A stretch of 64,000 nt of DNA from positions 1-64,000 of the forward strand of contig JACRDF010000002.1 of the NCBI GenBank assembly GCA_016212925.1, given 5' to 3'. The notes under the pieces were generated by a model, which saw only the letters and a program-made list of their open reading frames with translations, made no database searches and had not been told where the DNA came from. Made by a program: the position numbers and the translations under genes. Shown one piece after another: positions 33,972 through 42,804 of this stretch. This DNA comes from Desulfomonile tiedjei (GTDB lineage: Bacteria; Desulfobacterota; Desulfomonilia; Desulfomonilales; Desulfomonilaceae). Position 1 is the first letter of the stretch, and each line of letters begins with the position of its first letter.

Positions 33972-34442
33972 ATGGGCGAGGACAAAGGTTTCAAACCAAC
34001 GGAGAATATTGGACGCGAGGGGCGTGACGAAGGGAGCGACGAATTGACCAACCGCAAAGTCGAACATGAATCCAGACTCGATTTTCAAATGGCGGTGGAT
34101 TACCTGCAACAGGTCTTGGAGACCGCGCGATCGGGCAATTTGCTGGTCGAGGCGGACGGCAAATCGGTGAATCTCGCTCCTACAGGTGGGGTTGATCTGG
34201 AGATCAAGGCCAAGGACAAGCATGGGAGGCAAAGCCTGGCCTTTGAGCTAACTTGGGAAAATAAGCCCGAGGCGGCGACGCAGGCTGAGGAAGTCGTTGG
34301 GGGAGACATCCGAGGAGATGTATGTGTCGCAAACCGGGTAAGCAGTATGGAGCAAGAGGCCGGAGATTACGACGACTTGGAAAGACGCTTCGAGCAGGAA
34401 CTCTTTGGTGGTTGCGGTTGCGTCGCGATTCCCGGTTCGTGA
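33972..34442 (+). CDS. Amphi-Trp domain protein
   Basis: This 156-residue soluble protein has a charged N-terminus (about 1-30), then a domain VEHESRLDFQMAVDYLQQVLETARSGNLLVEADGKSVNLAPTGGVDLEIKAKDKHGRQSLAFELTWE split here as motifs LDFQMAVDYL, SVNLAP and LAFELTWE (about 35-105), which matches the amphi-Trp domain found in many bacteria and archaea. The tail is acidic and ends in a short Cys-Gly segment (GGCGCVAIPGS). Function unknown. GGAGG precedes the chosen ATG. Confidence 0.7.
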   Translation: MGEDKGFKPTENIGREGRDEGSDELTNRKVEHESRLDFQMAVDYLQQVLETARSGNLLVEADGKSVNLAPTGGVDLEIKAKDKHGRQSLAFELTWENKPEAATQAEEVVGGDIRGDVCVANRVSSMEQEAGDYDDLERRFEQELFGGCGCVAIPGS

Positions 34443-34484
34443 TGAACCGTCGCGGTCCCGGTCGGGAACGGGCCGAGTTTTTTC

Positions 34485-34550
34485 AAATATGGAGATTGCG
34501 GGGAGGTCCTTTCGGCAAAGGGGACTCCCCGGCGGGTTTTTTGCGCCCCT
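34485..34550 (+). repeat. Dispersed two-hairpin element, copy G (degenerate)
   Basis: AAATATGGAGATTGCGGGGA, then GGTCCTTTCGGCAAAGGGGACTCC hairpin-like sequence and CCCCGGCGGGTTTTTT. It follows the amphi-Trp gene. The T-run makes it a possible terminator for that gene. Confidence 0.55.
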
Positions 34551-34684
34551 TATTCTTTCCCTCACCGAGACCGGTCACTTTTCCCACATTGGACACGCGC
34601 AAAAGTAATGGTAGCCCCCCCGAGCGATTCTTTAACTTGGATTGGGCTTGCGACAGAAACTGCCTTCATTCCAATACCGGCCGT

Positions 34685-35884
34685 TCAATAGTCGCTCAGC
34701 GTGCCCGCTACCGCGGCGGTGCAGAAGCCTGCCAACAGGCCGCAGAATAGCGATCTTAACGCCATCCCCACTATTTCTTCCCTGCGTTCCGGAGCCAGAG
34801 CGGACATGCCACCGATGAGAATGGCCATGCTCCCGAAATTAGCGAAGTTGCAGAGAGCGTAAGTGAGGATCATCACTGCCCGTGGTGAAAGTTCGTTTGC
34901 CGCAATCATCTCCTTCATGCGGCTGTAGGCCAGCCACTCGTTGAAAACGGTCTTTAGGGCAAGCAAATTGCCCGCTTTCTCGCAGTCCTCCCACGGCACG
35001 CCGAGCACATATGCCACCGGCGCGAACAGGTAACCGCCCAGTTGCTCAAATGAGGTCCCGAGAACTGCCAAGAATGCATTCATCATGTGGATGATGGATA
35101 CGAAAGCCAGCAATATGGCCGCTATCCCGGCGGCCAGTTTCAGGCCGTCCATCGCTCCACTGGCCGCGGCCTCAACAATCCCGCGATCCCCAGGGATGAG
35201 GACTTTCCATTCGATTCTGTCCCCTGTTTCGGGGGTCCCGGTTTCCGGGATCATCATCTTGGAGAAGGCCAAAGCCGCTGGCGCGCTCATGACGCTTGCA
35301 GCCAGTATGTAGCCCGGGTTCGCGCCAAAAACCCCGACATACACGGCCATAACCGAGCCTGCAAGGTTGGCCATAAAACAGGTCATGACCGTAAAAAGCT
35401 CCGAGGTGGTCATGCGCCCTATTACCGGCTTCAGCCCTGTCACCGCTTCGATGCCCATGAAAATCTGCATCACCGCGGAAAGCGTCTCAGCGCCGGATGT
35501 GCGCATTGTCCGTTGCATGCCACGCGCCAGGACATAAATCACAGCAGGAAGGACCCGGAGATAATTCAGCACGGCCATAACGGAACTTACGAAAATTATG
35601 ACCGCGGCCATGGTCAACATCACGAAGTCCTGATGCTCGGCAAGCGAGCCAAAAAGAAATTTGGCCCCCTGTGACGAGAAAGCGGAAATGCCGTCAAACA
35701 GAGATTGCGCTCCGGCAAATATGGCCTGGGGGTAGGCTTTCAGCATCAGTACGGCAAAACAGTACTGCAAGGCCAACCCCCACAGCAGCAGAATCCAATT
35801 TATCTTGCGCCGATCGCGTGACACGAGAAAACAAATCCCCACGATCAACCCTATCCCGATGACGCTCATGAGTCTTGGCGGCAT
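34685..35884 (-). CDS. Concentrative nucleoside transporter (CNT/NupC family)
   Basis: This 399-residue membrane protein has about ten hydrophobic segments. Signature stretches of the CNT family are visible: GAKFLFGSL near residue 70, GIEAVTGLKPVIGRMTTSELF (about 145-165), and the C-terminal TYALCNFANFGSMAILIGGMSALAPERREE. It imports nucleosides using a proton or sodium gradient. It stands alone, with no salvage genes adjacent. GGAAG lies upstream of the ATG. Confidence 0.9.
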   Translation of the reverse strand: MPPRLMSVIGIGLIVGICFLVSRDRRKINWILLLWGLALQYCFAVLMLKAYPQAIFAGAQSLFDGISAFSSQGAKFLFGSLAEHQDFVMLTMAAVIIFVSSVMAVLNYLRVLPAVIYVLARGMQRTMRTSGAETLSAVMQIFMGIEAVTGLKPVIGRMTTSELFTVMTCFMANLAGSVMAVYVGVFGANPGYILAASVMSAPAALAFSKMMIPETGTPETGDRIEWKVLIPGDRGIVEAAASGAMDGLKLAAGIAAILLAFVSIIHMMNAFLAVLGTSFEQLGGYLFAPVAYVLGVPWEDCEKAGNLLALKTVFNEWLAYSRMKEMIAANELSPRAVMILTYALCNFANFGSMAILIGGMSALAPERREEIVGMALRSLFCGLLAGFCTAAVAGTLSDY

Positions 35885-36129
35885 GAATACTTCCAGGAAA
35901 TGTGATTTGAAGGCATCCTATCACCGGCCGTTCGTGTCGGCCAAGCTGATATCTGAATACGCGGCTGAGGCGTCCGTTGCAATCTAGGCCTCATTCCTTC
36001 CCAAAATCCATGATCTCAGTTATACTCGGTTTCAGCGCCTGGCCCGCTCAAGAGATTCTTTGAGGGGTTTTAGAAGCGAGCCCCTCGGACGGGCCGGCTT
36101 GTGCCGCGATTACCATGACCCGAAAATGA

Positions 36130-37230
36130 GTGACCGTGACCGACCGTATACCTTCATACCTGCCCACAAAATTCAAGCGTATTCATCTGGAACTTACCAA
36201 CAGATGCAATTTCTCGTGCGTGTTTTGCCCTGACGGTGTGATGACCCGTCCCCGCGGGGTGATGGAAGAGGAGTTGGCACGGTCTGCCTTAAATCAAATC
36301 GCACAGCTCGATCTTGCTGAAAAAGTCACCTTTCACGTCATGGGGGAGCCGCTTCTCCACCCACGCTTCTTCCAGATACTGGATTTCGCCAAAGAACTGA
36401 GCCTGCCTGTAGGCCTCACGACCAACGGGGCCCTGCTGTCTTCGGAAACGATTGACAAGCTCGCCAGGCAGGACCTGCACCAGGTGGATATTTCCCTTCA
36501 AACTCCCGATGCGGCCAGCTTCCTGGCCACAAGAGGCACTCGCATCGATTTTGACAACTATAGGGCCAGGCTCCTGGATCTTCTGGCCGCGTGTGAAGCA
36601 AGGCCTTCACCACCCATATTCAAGATCCGAATTATGACCACCCGGTTTGCCGGAAAGATGAGAGAACAGCTCGGCATCCCCGACTTCATGGGCGACGCCG
36701 ACACTTTACGCAAGACCATTCTCGAATGGACCGACCTGATCTACAAACGCCTGAATCGCACTCCTGTCGACCGAGCCAAACTACAAAACAAGATAAGCAG
36801 AATCGGAATTCATGCCTGGAACGTAATCGAAATAAGCCCCAATATCTTTATTGAGACCTATGTTCTGACTGATTGGGGGAACGCGTTGAGCCAAGAACGG
36901 ATCGTGGAGGCAGGGCACGGGTATTGCTTTGGAATGAGAGATCACTTTGCCATTCTATACTCCGGGGATGTGGTTTTGTGTTGCGTGGATTTCGACGGAA
37001 AAACCTCTGTGGGAAACATTAAAAATACCAGCCTGTTGGAAATACTGAAGAGCCCCGAACTCGAAAAAATTATGCGGGGATTCCGGACGGGAAAACTGGT
37101 TCACGCGCATTGTCGCCTTTGCCTCGGGAGCGCGACCCGCGCGAGTTCGTGGATCAAGCCGGCTGCGTCCTTCATGGGTCTGAAAATATTGAAGCCGTTG
37201 TTCTATAGAAAGCACAAGCTGTTCGACTGA
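36130..37230 (+). CDS. Radical SAM/SPASM-domain protein
   Basis: This 366-residue protein has the radical-SAM cluster motif CNFSCVFC (about residues 26-33), the GEPLLHP region near 73, and a C-terminal SPASM-like domain with Cys in GYCFG, VVLCCVDFDGK (about 280-290) and HCRLCLG. The domain order fits peptide- or sugar-modifying radical SAM enzymes of the SPASM/twitch group. No precursor peptide gene is obvious next to it, so the substrate is unknown. The GTG start at 36130 is used; a second GTG lies six bases further. Confidence 0.85.
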   Translation: MTVTDRIPSYLPTKFKRIHLELTNRCNFSCVFCPDGVMTRPRGVMEEELARSALNQIAQLDLAEKVTFHVMGEPLLHPRFFQILDFAKELSLPVGLTTNGALLSSETIDKLARQDLHQVDISLQTPDAASFLATRGTRIDFDNYRARLLDLLAACEARPSPPIFKIRIMTTRFAGKMREQLGIPDFMGDADTLRKTILEWTDLIYKRLNRTPVDRAKLQNKISRIGIHAWNVIEISPNIFIETYVLTDWGNALSQERIVEAGHGYCFGMRDHFAILYSGDVVLCCVDFDGKTSVGNIKNTSLLEILKSPELEKIMRGFRTGKLVHAHCRLCLGSATRASSWIKPAASFMGLKILKPLFYRKHKLFD

Positions 37231-37678
37231 TACCAGTTCGCAATAAATAACCTGACTTTGGGTGGACAGGCGGCATGTCTCTGGAGCGAAGTCAGGTCCG
37301 CCGTTCGCAGCGGAAGAGACATGCCGCCTGTCTTATAGGGAAAATGGCAAGCTGCTATGAGATCTTCTCGCACCTTCTCCAGGACTCCGTCAGTAAGGCT
37401 TCCGGGATGACCTCTTCCAGGGTTATTCCAGTGCCCGTTCGATTGTTGAAGTCAATTCCGGCAAAGATTTCCATGCGGTGGAACAATACTGACAAGCGAC
37501 TGTCATGTATGGATTATAAGCTAGTAAGAAAAATCCGGACCTGACAAGACCGAGTGGACTGGGGAGTGCTTTGTTAATGTGTGGCAAAAAACCCTGAAGT
37601 CACATTCGGGTAGACAATTATCTTCATGTTATGATACCATTATAGAAACCATGTCCCTATGAAAAGGGAGTTTTATAA
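37231..37678. other. Intergenic region with a long inverted repeat
   Basis: 448 bases. Besides the inverted repeat at 37265-37332, I see an AT-rich stretch at 37600-37660 likely to hold the promoter of the TPR gene. No supported gene. Confidence 0.5.
37265..37332. repeat. Perfect 18-bp inverted repeat
   Basis: GACAGGCGGCATGTCTCT (37265-37282) and its exact complement AGAGACATGCCGCCTGTC (37315-37332) enclose 32 bases that contain a further GCGAA/TTCGC pair. It lies 35 bases after the radical SAM gene. No T-run follows, so it is not a standard terminator. Confidence 0.85.
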
Positions 37679-39154
37679 ATGTCGTCGAAGACGTGCGCGG
37701 CGGCTCTTCTAATATTAATTCTTGTCATTCCTGCCCACGCCACAGCCGCGAGCCCTGCCCCGGAAGAGCTTGCTGAAAACGCCAAGAAGGCTCACAGCGC
37801 GGGCGAGTATAAGAAAGCCATAGACTTTTTTTCACGCGCCATAAGATCGGAGCCGGACAACGCGGACCTGTATTTCAGGCGAGCGCTTGCCCTTGAGCGG
37901 CTCGGAGCTAACAAGGAGGCGATTGAGGACTACTCGAAGGCACTAAAGCTGAATCCTCGGATGGAGACCGCGCTCAATAACCGGGGGAGCGCGTATTACA
38001 GAGAGGGCAATTTTGATAAGGCCATCGAGAATTATTCAAGTGCCATCGAGCTGAACCCGACCTATGCCCTTGCCCATTACAACCGCGGAAACGCCTACTA
38101 CGGGAAAGGTAACCTGCAAAAAGCAATTGACGACTTCTCTCGCGCCATCGAGATAGATCCACGCGACGCGGACGCGTACAACAACCGCGGTTGGGCCCTG
38201 TTGCAGAACAATAATCTTGAGGCTTCAGTAAAGGATTTTGGTGAGGCAATAAAACTGAAGCCGAACCATGCGTTAGCCTATTACAATCGAGGGACGGCGC
38301 GTCTTAAACTGGGAGACATCGAGAATTCCATTAAAGACCTTTCGTACGCGATTGAACTCGATCCCCAGTATGCCCTGGCATATTTCCAGAGGGGAAACGG
38401 CTATTTCAGAAAAGAGGACCTGGACAAGGCCATTGAGGATTATAGTTCCGCTGTCCGGTTGAATCCCACATACGCGGACATTTATAACAATCGCGGCTGG
38501 GCTTTTTTCAAAAAGGGTAATAATGTTCTGGCAATGCGGGACATTTCCAAGGCTTTGACCTTGAATCCGGACCTTGCCCGAGGTTACGTCAATCGGGGTT
38601 ATATCCACAAGAGCGTCAACGAATGTCCCAAGGCCATTGCAGACTTTACACGGGCGTTGGAGCTTGATCGCGAAACGGCCCCTGTTTACACATATCGCAG
38701 CACCTGTTATCTGGCCGCAAATCAGCTCGATAAAGCCGTCAGTGACCTGGAAGCCGCTGCAAAGCTGGACCCTGACGACACCGAGACTCTTCTGGTGTTG
38801 GGAACGCTCAAAGAGAATGCAGGGGACTATGAAGGCGCGGTGAATCTATTTTCCAGGTTTGTATCGCTCCGGCCGGATGATCCTGTTTCCCATTTTAACC
38901 TTGGTGTGGCGCTGGGGAAAAAGGGATTGATCGGGGACGCAATTAAAGAGTTGACGAGAAGCATAGAGCTGAATTCGGGCTATCGTGAAGCCTATCTTAA
39001 AAGAGGGATCGCGTTCGAGTTTCAAGGCGACCCAGCAAGGGCGAAAGCTGATTTCACCGCCGCGCTTGCGCTGCCGGAGGACAAGCAGGGCCCCAATTCA
39101 CTGAGAGCACCAGTCAATACTGCTCAAGTAAAAGAAAATTTGACCGCACGATGA
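37679..39154 (+). CDS. Secreted tetratricopeptide-repeat protein
   Basis: This 491-residue protein has a signal peptide (about residues 1-24, ending AHATAA). It consists almost wholly of about 13 TPR units of 34 residues: for example YNRGNAYYGKGNLQKAIDDF with conserved Trp/Gly/Tyr/Ala/Phe/Ala/Pro positions, starting near residue 30 and ending near 460. It is a periplasmic scaffold for protein-protein contacts. GGGAG precedes the ATG. A second TPR protein of like design follows 104 bases downstream, so they may form a pair. Confidence 0.88.
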   Translation: MSSKTCAAALLILILVIPAHATAASPAPEELAENAKKAHSAGEYKKAIDFFSRAIRSEPDNADLYFRRALALERLGANKEAIEDYSKALKLNPRMETALNNRGSAYYREGNFDKAIENYSSAIELNPTYALAHYNRGNAYYGKGNLQKAIDDFSRAIEIDPRDADAYNNRGWALLQNNNLEASVKDFGEAIKLKPNHALAYYNRGTARLKLGDIENSIKDLSYAIELDPQYALAYFQRGNGYFRKEDLDKAIEDYSSAVRLNPTYADIYNNRGWAFFKKGNNVLAMRDISKALTLNPDLARGYVNRGYIHKSVNECPKAIADFTRALELDRETAPVYTYRSTCYLAANQLDKAVSDLEAAAKLDPDDTETLLVLGTLKENAGDYEGAVNLFSRFVSLRPDDPVSHFNLGVALGKKGLIGDAIKELTRSIELNSGYREAYLKRGIAFEFQGDPARAKADFTAALALPEDKQGPNSLRAPVNTAQVKENLTAR

Positions 39155-39258
39155 TTTTTCTCGGCTTGTTCACGAACAGCCAATCCGGAAAGATCATGAG
39201 GTCAAATCCGTAGTTTGGGGCCGAGTCGATATTTGATCGTTGCGCCACGGCCAATTTC

Positions 39259-40986
39259 ATGCGATTTTCTGGCCGAACGAAATTCACCGGGCCGTGTTTC
39301 ATGGCGAACCCGAACCGGATCAACATGTTAACTGGAACTAAATACCAAGCGCCCGGCCGAAGCTCCCGCTCTTTCGCCTACCCTTTCGGGGGGCTGGCGA
39401 AACGGTTACCTTCGCTCCCATTCCTATTTCTGATCCTCTTGTTCATTGCTGGATTGTCACTCGATCCGACCGCCGGCCGTGCTGCGGAAAACGCCAAAAG
39501 CTTGTACTCCGAAGCCGTGGAAGCCCACTGGAAATGGGATCTGAACAAGGCCATCCGCCTTTACAGCCGTGCACTGGTGTTCGATCCCAACAATGCCAGA
39601 GCCTACTTCAATCGCGGAGTAGCGTACCGGTCCAAGGGGGACGAGGAAAGGGCACTGGCGGACTTCAACCAGGCAATATCAAGGGACCCCAATATTGTTG
39701 ACGCGTTCTACGGTCGGGGTCTCATTCATTTGCATAAGAGAGTCTTTGACAAGGCTGTGGAGGACATGAATCGCGTCCTGGATTTGGAGCCCAAACATAC
39801 GGGCGCGCTGCGGGTCCGGGCCGAGGCCGAAACCGAATTAGGGCAATTCGATCAGGCTGTTGCAGACCTTGATGAGGCGCTCAAGCTTTATCCACAGGAT
39901 ACGGAATCTTACTATCTCCGGGCGACCGCGTACGCGGGCAAAAAGGACACACGGGCCGCTCTGGCTGATCTGAATAAGGCCATCGAGATGAATCCCAAAC
40001 ACGCGCGGGCGTACTTGAAACGGGGAAACCTCTCGCTGTCCGAGGGCAAGACAAAACAGGCGGTGGCGGATTACGATCGAACCATCAACCAGGACCCCAA
40101 CAATCGAGAGGCCTACAACAATCGGGGCTGGGCTCAGTATTTACTTGGCAACCTTGATTCCGCGGTAAAGGACCTGTCCAGGGCCCTCGAAATCGACCCC
40201 AAGTTCGGCCAGGCTTTGTCAAACCGCGCGTCGGTGTATCTTAAGATGGAGCGCAATGAAGATGCGCTGGCAGATTATACTCGACTGTTGTCGTTTCAGA
40301 CCTCCGATCCGGCCATTTATGTAGCTCGCGGCCGGATCCTGCTCACCTTGAACAAGCCCGCTGAAGCCATCAAGGACTTCGATAAGGCCCTTGAAAAGGA
40401 GCCCGGGTCTGCGCCCGTCGCTTCTTTGAGAGGAGAAGCAAAGGTGCTTGCAGGCCGCCACAAGGAGGCGATCCCGGATTTGGATGTTGCTTTGAAGGCT
40501 GATCCCACGGATGTGGGGGTCCTTTGGAACCGAGGGACGGCATACGAAGCTCTGAAGGCCTACGATGCTGCAATTAAGGACTTCGCTCGCGCCATAGAAG
40601 CCGACCCTGCGTCAGCCTCTGCCGATATGTACTACAACCTGGGAAAGGTCTTACTTTTGAAGGCCGACTTTGATCGAGCCATTCAAGTTATGACCAGGGT
40701 GATACAGATGCAGCCGGCGAATGGATTGGCATATGCTAATAGAGGAGTGGCGTACAAGGACAAACGTGAATACGCGAAGGCCGCGGAAGATTTTCGAAAA
40801 GCTCTCACGCTGCTGGACCAACCTGCCCGCGTGGAAAGGGTCAGCGCTCTGCTCAAAGAGACGCAGGGTCTGTTCCGCGAGACCCTACCCCCCAATCCGC
40901 TCCATGTACTCAGGGAAGAACCTACCGAAGAGCAGACTGAACCACTTCGCCCGCCTGAACGTGGCGTTGAAGGCCGCCTCTGGTAA
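39259..40986 (+). CDS. Membrane-anchored or secreted TPR protein
   Basis: This protein of up to 575 residues has one hydrophobic segment near residues 53-70 (PFLFLILLFIAGLSLDP) followed by AGRAAENAK, a likely signal peptide or anchor. About 13 TPR units run to near residue 540, and the C-terminal tail is Pro/Glu-rich. The exact start is unclear: Met codons at 39259, 39301 and 39325 all lack a strong ribosome-binding site, and 39325 would give the shortest leader. It shares TPR consensus with the preceding gene and lies 104 bases after it. Confidence 0.82.
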   Translation: MRFSGRTKFTGPCFMANPNRINMLTGTKYQAPGRSSRSFAYPFGGLAKRLPSLPFLFLILLFIAGLSLDPTAGRAAENAKSLYSEAVEAHWKWDLNKAIRLYSRALVFDPNNARAYFNRGVAYRSKGDEERALADFNQAISRDPNIVDAFYGRGLIHLHKRVFDKAVEDMNRVLDLEPKHTGALRVRAEAETELGQFDQAVADLDEALKLYPQDTESYYLRATAYAGKKDTRAALADLNKAIEMNPKHARAYLKRGNLSLSEGKTKQAVADYDRTINQDPNNREAYNNRGWAQYLLGNLDSAVKDLSRALEIDPKFGQALSNRASVYLKMERNEDALADYTRLLSFQTSDPAIYVARGRILLTLNKPAEAIKDFDKALEKEPGSAPVASLRGEAKVLAGRHKEAIPDLDVALKADPTDVGVLWNRGTAYEALKAYDAAIKDFARAIEADPASASADMYYNLGKVLLLKADFDRAIQVMTRVIQMQPANGLAYANRGVAYKDKREYAKAAEDFRKALTLLDQPARVERVSALLKETQGLFRETLPPNPLHVLREEPTEEQTEPLRPPERGVEGRLW

Positions 40987-41083
40987 AGATACCGCTAAGC
41001 AAAAGTGTCTGATACGAGTTGGCTTTCAAACGATGAAGATGACTTGTGACAGTTGGGAAATTTCTGTCCGTTTCGGGGGAACT

Positions 41084-41193
41084 CCATTCCGTCATTCCTG
41101 CGATCCCCAAGTTCACCCCGGTGTAAACCGGGGCAGGAATCCAGGCCCGCGTCTCGCTGGATTCCGTGGGTTCCCGCCTTCGCGGGAACGACG
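41084..41193 (+). repeat. GTCATTCCTGCGATCC-type repeat, copy 1
   Basis: Three hairpins in series: CACCCCGGTGTAAACCGGGG, GGAATCCAGG ... CTGGATTCC, and TTCCCGCCTTCGCGGGAA. Aligned almost base for base with 51106-51215. Confidence 0.85.
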
Positions 41194-41275
41194 GGGCGAG
41201 CAAGGCAGCAATGGCAGGAGGGCCGTCGGGGGCCAACGGACATCAATTTTGGCAATTACCATAGGTCCAAATCAG

Positions 41276-41308
41276 CACTGACCTGGTGCCCAGGTCAGTG
41301 GCACCCAA
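41276..41308. repeat. Short hairpin repeat (GACCTGG/CCAGGTC), copy 2
   Basis: CACTGACCTGGTGCCCAGGT followed by CAGTGGCACCCAA. Same as 44695-44727 except for two bases in the loop. Confidence 0.8.
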
Positions 41309-41391
41309 GCCACAATTCGCACTCTTTCAGGCCGGGTGAAAAACGAGAAAGATTTTGACGACCGTTTTATATGTCCATTCCCACAAATTCT

Positions 41392-41670
41392 TCAGTCCTT
41401 GACTCGTGGCGGAAATGCCACCATCCAGGCCAGGATACCTATCACAACAAGGTCCCACGGTAGGAACAGGACCGTGGCCTGCAAGGGGCTCAGGCGGGGC
41501 AGTTCCATCATCTCCTGCAAAAAACCTCCCACACCGGAAGCCAGAGCAGCCAGGCCAAAGGGAAAGCAAGCCTTCCACCGCCACCCCCTGATCCAGGCGA
41601 TTATGGTAAGCCCTATGAATGTGGCAAGGGACACAATCTCCCAAATCCATAACAAATTGCTGAAGGCCAT
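41392..41670 (-). CDS. Small three-helix membrane protein of unknown function
   Basis: This 92-residue protein starts MAFSNLLWIWEIVSL and has three hydrophobic segments (about 5-25, 34-52 and 65-84). GGAG precedes the ATG at 41670. A longer frame to 41757 lacks a ribosome-binding site and starts inside a hairpin. No family recognised. It lies downstream of tatA in the same direction, separated by a hairpin at 41749-41782. Confidence 0.55.
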   Translation of the reverse strand: MAFSNLLWIWEIVSLATFIGLTIIAWIRGWRWKACFPFGLAALASGVGGFLQEMMELPRLSPLQATVLFLPWDLVVIGILAWMVAFPPRVKD

Positions 41671-41748
41671 GATTCGGCTCCGTGGTCCCGCGACGCGGTG
41701 TCTCTGGTGGGCAAAAGTGATCAATTTCTCTTTGGGTTCATGGGGAAA

Positions 41749-41782
41749 GGTTTCCACAGCCTGTCCTCGGGGCTGTGGAACC
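41749..41782 (-). terminator. Hairpin downstream of tatA, possible weak terminator
   Basis: On the minus strand GGTTCCACAGCC and GGCTGTGGAAACC pair around CCGAGGACA and are followed by TTTCCCC. The short T-run makes termination partial at best. Confidence 0.4.
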
Positions 41783-41829
41783 GCGCGTACACCTATCGCT
41801 AAGAAATTAGATTATTGCCGGCTAGACGA

Positions 41830-42030
41830 CTATTTCGGCTCGATCTTTTCCTTGGGAACTTCATTGGATCCTGCGGGCGGGGGCGGAGGTGTTTCCTCTT
41901 CCATGCTTCTCTTGAAAGTCTTGATCCCTTTTCCTATGCCGCCCATAATCTCCGGAATCCTTTTGGCCCCGAAGATTATCACCACTATGAGTAGAATCAG
42001 GAGCAATTCCGGCATACCAAGACCAAACAT
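41830..42030 (-). CDS. tatA: Twin-arginine translocase subunit TatA
   Basis: This 66-residue protein opens [20 protein letters not shown]: one membrane helix with the FG hinge and conserved Gly. An amphipathic helix ([22 protein letters not shown]) and an acidic Pro-rich tail follow. It would form the protein-conducting part of the Tat export path for folded redox enzymes. No tatC is in the window. A TatB assignment is unlikely because the protein is short and carries the TatA-type FGAKRIPEI. Confidence 0.93.
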   Translation of the reverse strand: MFGLGMPELLLILLIVVIIFGAKRIPEIMGGIGKGIKTFKRSMEEETPPPPPAGSNEVPKEKIEPK

Positions 42031-42316
42031 TGTATGTCGTCCTCTCTAACCCCGATCACGAGGTTTTTGTGTCCTATTTTCGTGTTGTTTCACCGGGGTT
42101 CCACGCCTCGGCGCGGTGCGCTCGGTGAGGATGGAGGAAGAGACCATCTCCTCCTCAAAGCCTCTCCCATCGTGATTCCAGCCTGTTAGGTTTGTCCCGC
42201 TGAAAGGTTACCTTTTTCCCGAACTTTCGAATCGGCTCGGAGTCATTATATTTTAATAGAGCCGAATTGGTCAAATGTTCCTTTGGGCCGGGAGCCTGCG
42301 CGGAATGCGACAGACA

Positions 42317-42333
42317 TGTCCGATTTTGGACAG
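42317..42333. promoter_or_regulatory. Palindromic operator/enhancer-like site 1
   Basis: TGTCCGATTTTGGACAG: arms TGTCC/GGACA around six bases. Sites with TGTCC/GGACA arms are bound by some sigma-54 activators. A related site lies 69 bases downstream. Confidence 0.45.
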
Positions 42334-42385
42334 TCGCTGCTGTGTGAGCGTTAACAGCATGCTGCGCTAAGTGCTCCCGAGAAGC

Positions 42386-42403
42386 CTGTCGGATTCTGGA
42401 CAG
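42386..42403. promoter_or_regulatory. Palindromic operator/enhancer-like site 2
   Basis: CTGTCGGATTCTGGACAG shares TGTCsGATTyTGGACAG with site 1. Arms CTGTC/GACAG. Centre-to-centre distance to site 1 is about 70 bases, near seven helical turns. Confidence 0.45.
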
Positions 42404-42432
42404 TGGGAAGAGGCACACCAGGAGGGGTTGAT

Positions 42433-42804
42433 ATGCGGAACTGGTTGATTTCAGGAGTCATATCACTTTTGCCGTCGGTTGGCATTTGGGTTGCATTAAA
42501 GGAGGGCATGAAAAAAACAGAGGAAGGCAACATGAGCCAAAACAACGATAAGCTCGAAAACACCGCTGACCGACAAGAAGAAGTGATAGCGACTCTGATC
42601 AACCCCATTCATGTTTTTTCCGGCGCGGTGTCGCCCAGAGACTATATCAACGCTCAAAAACAGCTTCTACGGGACTTCGGCGAGGACATCTATTTCAATT
42701 GGCAATTAGAAATCCTTCATGCGGAAATTGCTTCCATAATTGAGGAGATCAAGCTTGAAAACAGTGGTCCTCGTCCCAACACGAACGTCGTGGGTCAGGC
42801 CTAG
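42433..42804 (+). CDS. Small protein of unknown function with N-terminal hydrophobic helix
   Basis: Translated from the ATG at 42433 (preceded by AGGAGG) this is 123 residues: a hydrophobic N-terminal helix (WLISGVISLLPSVGIWVAL), a Lys/Glu-rich hinge, and a soluble helical part ending in EILHAEIASIIEEIK. An alternative start at 42532 (MSQNNDK, preceded by AGAGGAAGG) gives a 90-residue soluble protein and would fit the sigma-54-type promoter at 42480. No family recognised. A strong terminator lies 160 bases downstream. Confidence 0.6.
   Translation: MRNWLISGVISLLPSVGIWVALKEGMKKTEEGNMSQNNDKLENTADRQEEVIATLINPIHVFSGAVSPRDYINAQKQLLRDFGEDIYFNWQLEILHAEIASIIEEIKLENSGPRPNTNVVGQA
42480..42495 (+). promoter_or_regulatory. 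Candidate sigma-54 (-24/-12) promoter
   Basis: TGGCATTTGGGTTGCA matches the TGGCAC-N5-TTGCA consensus with correct spacing of the GG and GC pairs. The start of transcription would be near 42505, just before two ATG codons with ribosome-binding sites (42508, 42532). It lies 77 bases downstream of the second palindrome. It overlaps the coding sequence if translation begins at 42433, so chance occurrence cannot be ruled out. Confidence 0.45.

Larger units (their letters stand above)
40987..41391. other. Repeat-containing intergenic region
   Basis: 405 bases between a TPR gene and a convergent small membrane gene. It contains the repeats at 41084-41193 and 41276-41308; no gene is seen. Confidence 0.6.
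42031..42432. other. Intergenic region with two palindromic operator-like sites
   Basis: 402 bases separating divergent tatA and the small gene at 42433. Apart from the two related palindromes at 42317 and 42386, nothing is recognised. Confidence 0.5.

Noticed and set aside
37275-37544. An 89-codon ORF after the radical SAM gene
   Set aside because: Its start lies inside the inverted repeat, there is no ribosome-binding site and the product resembles no protein.
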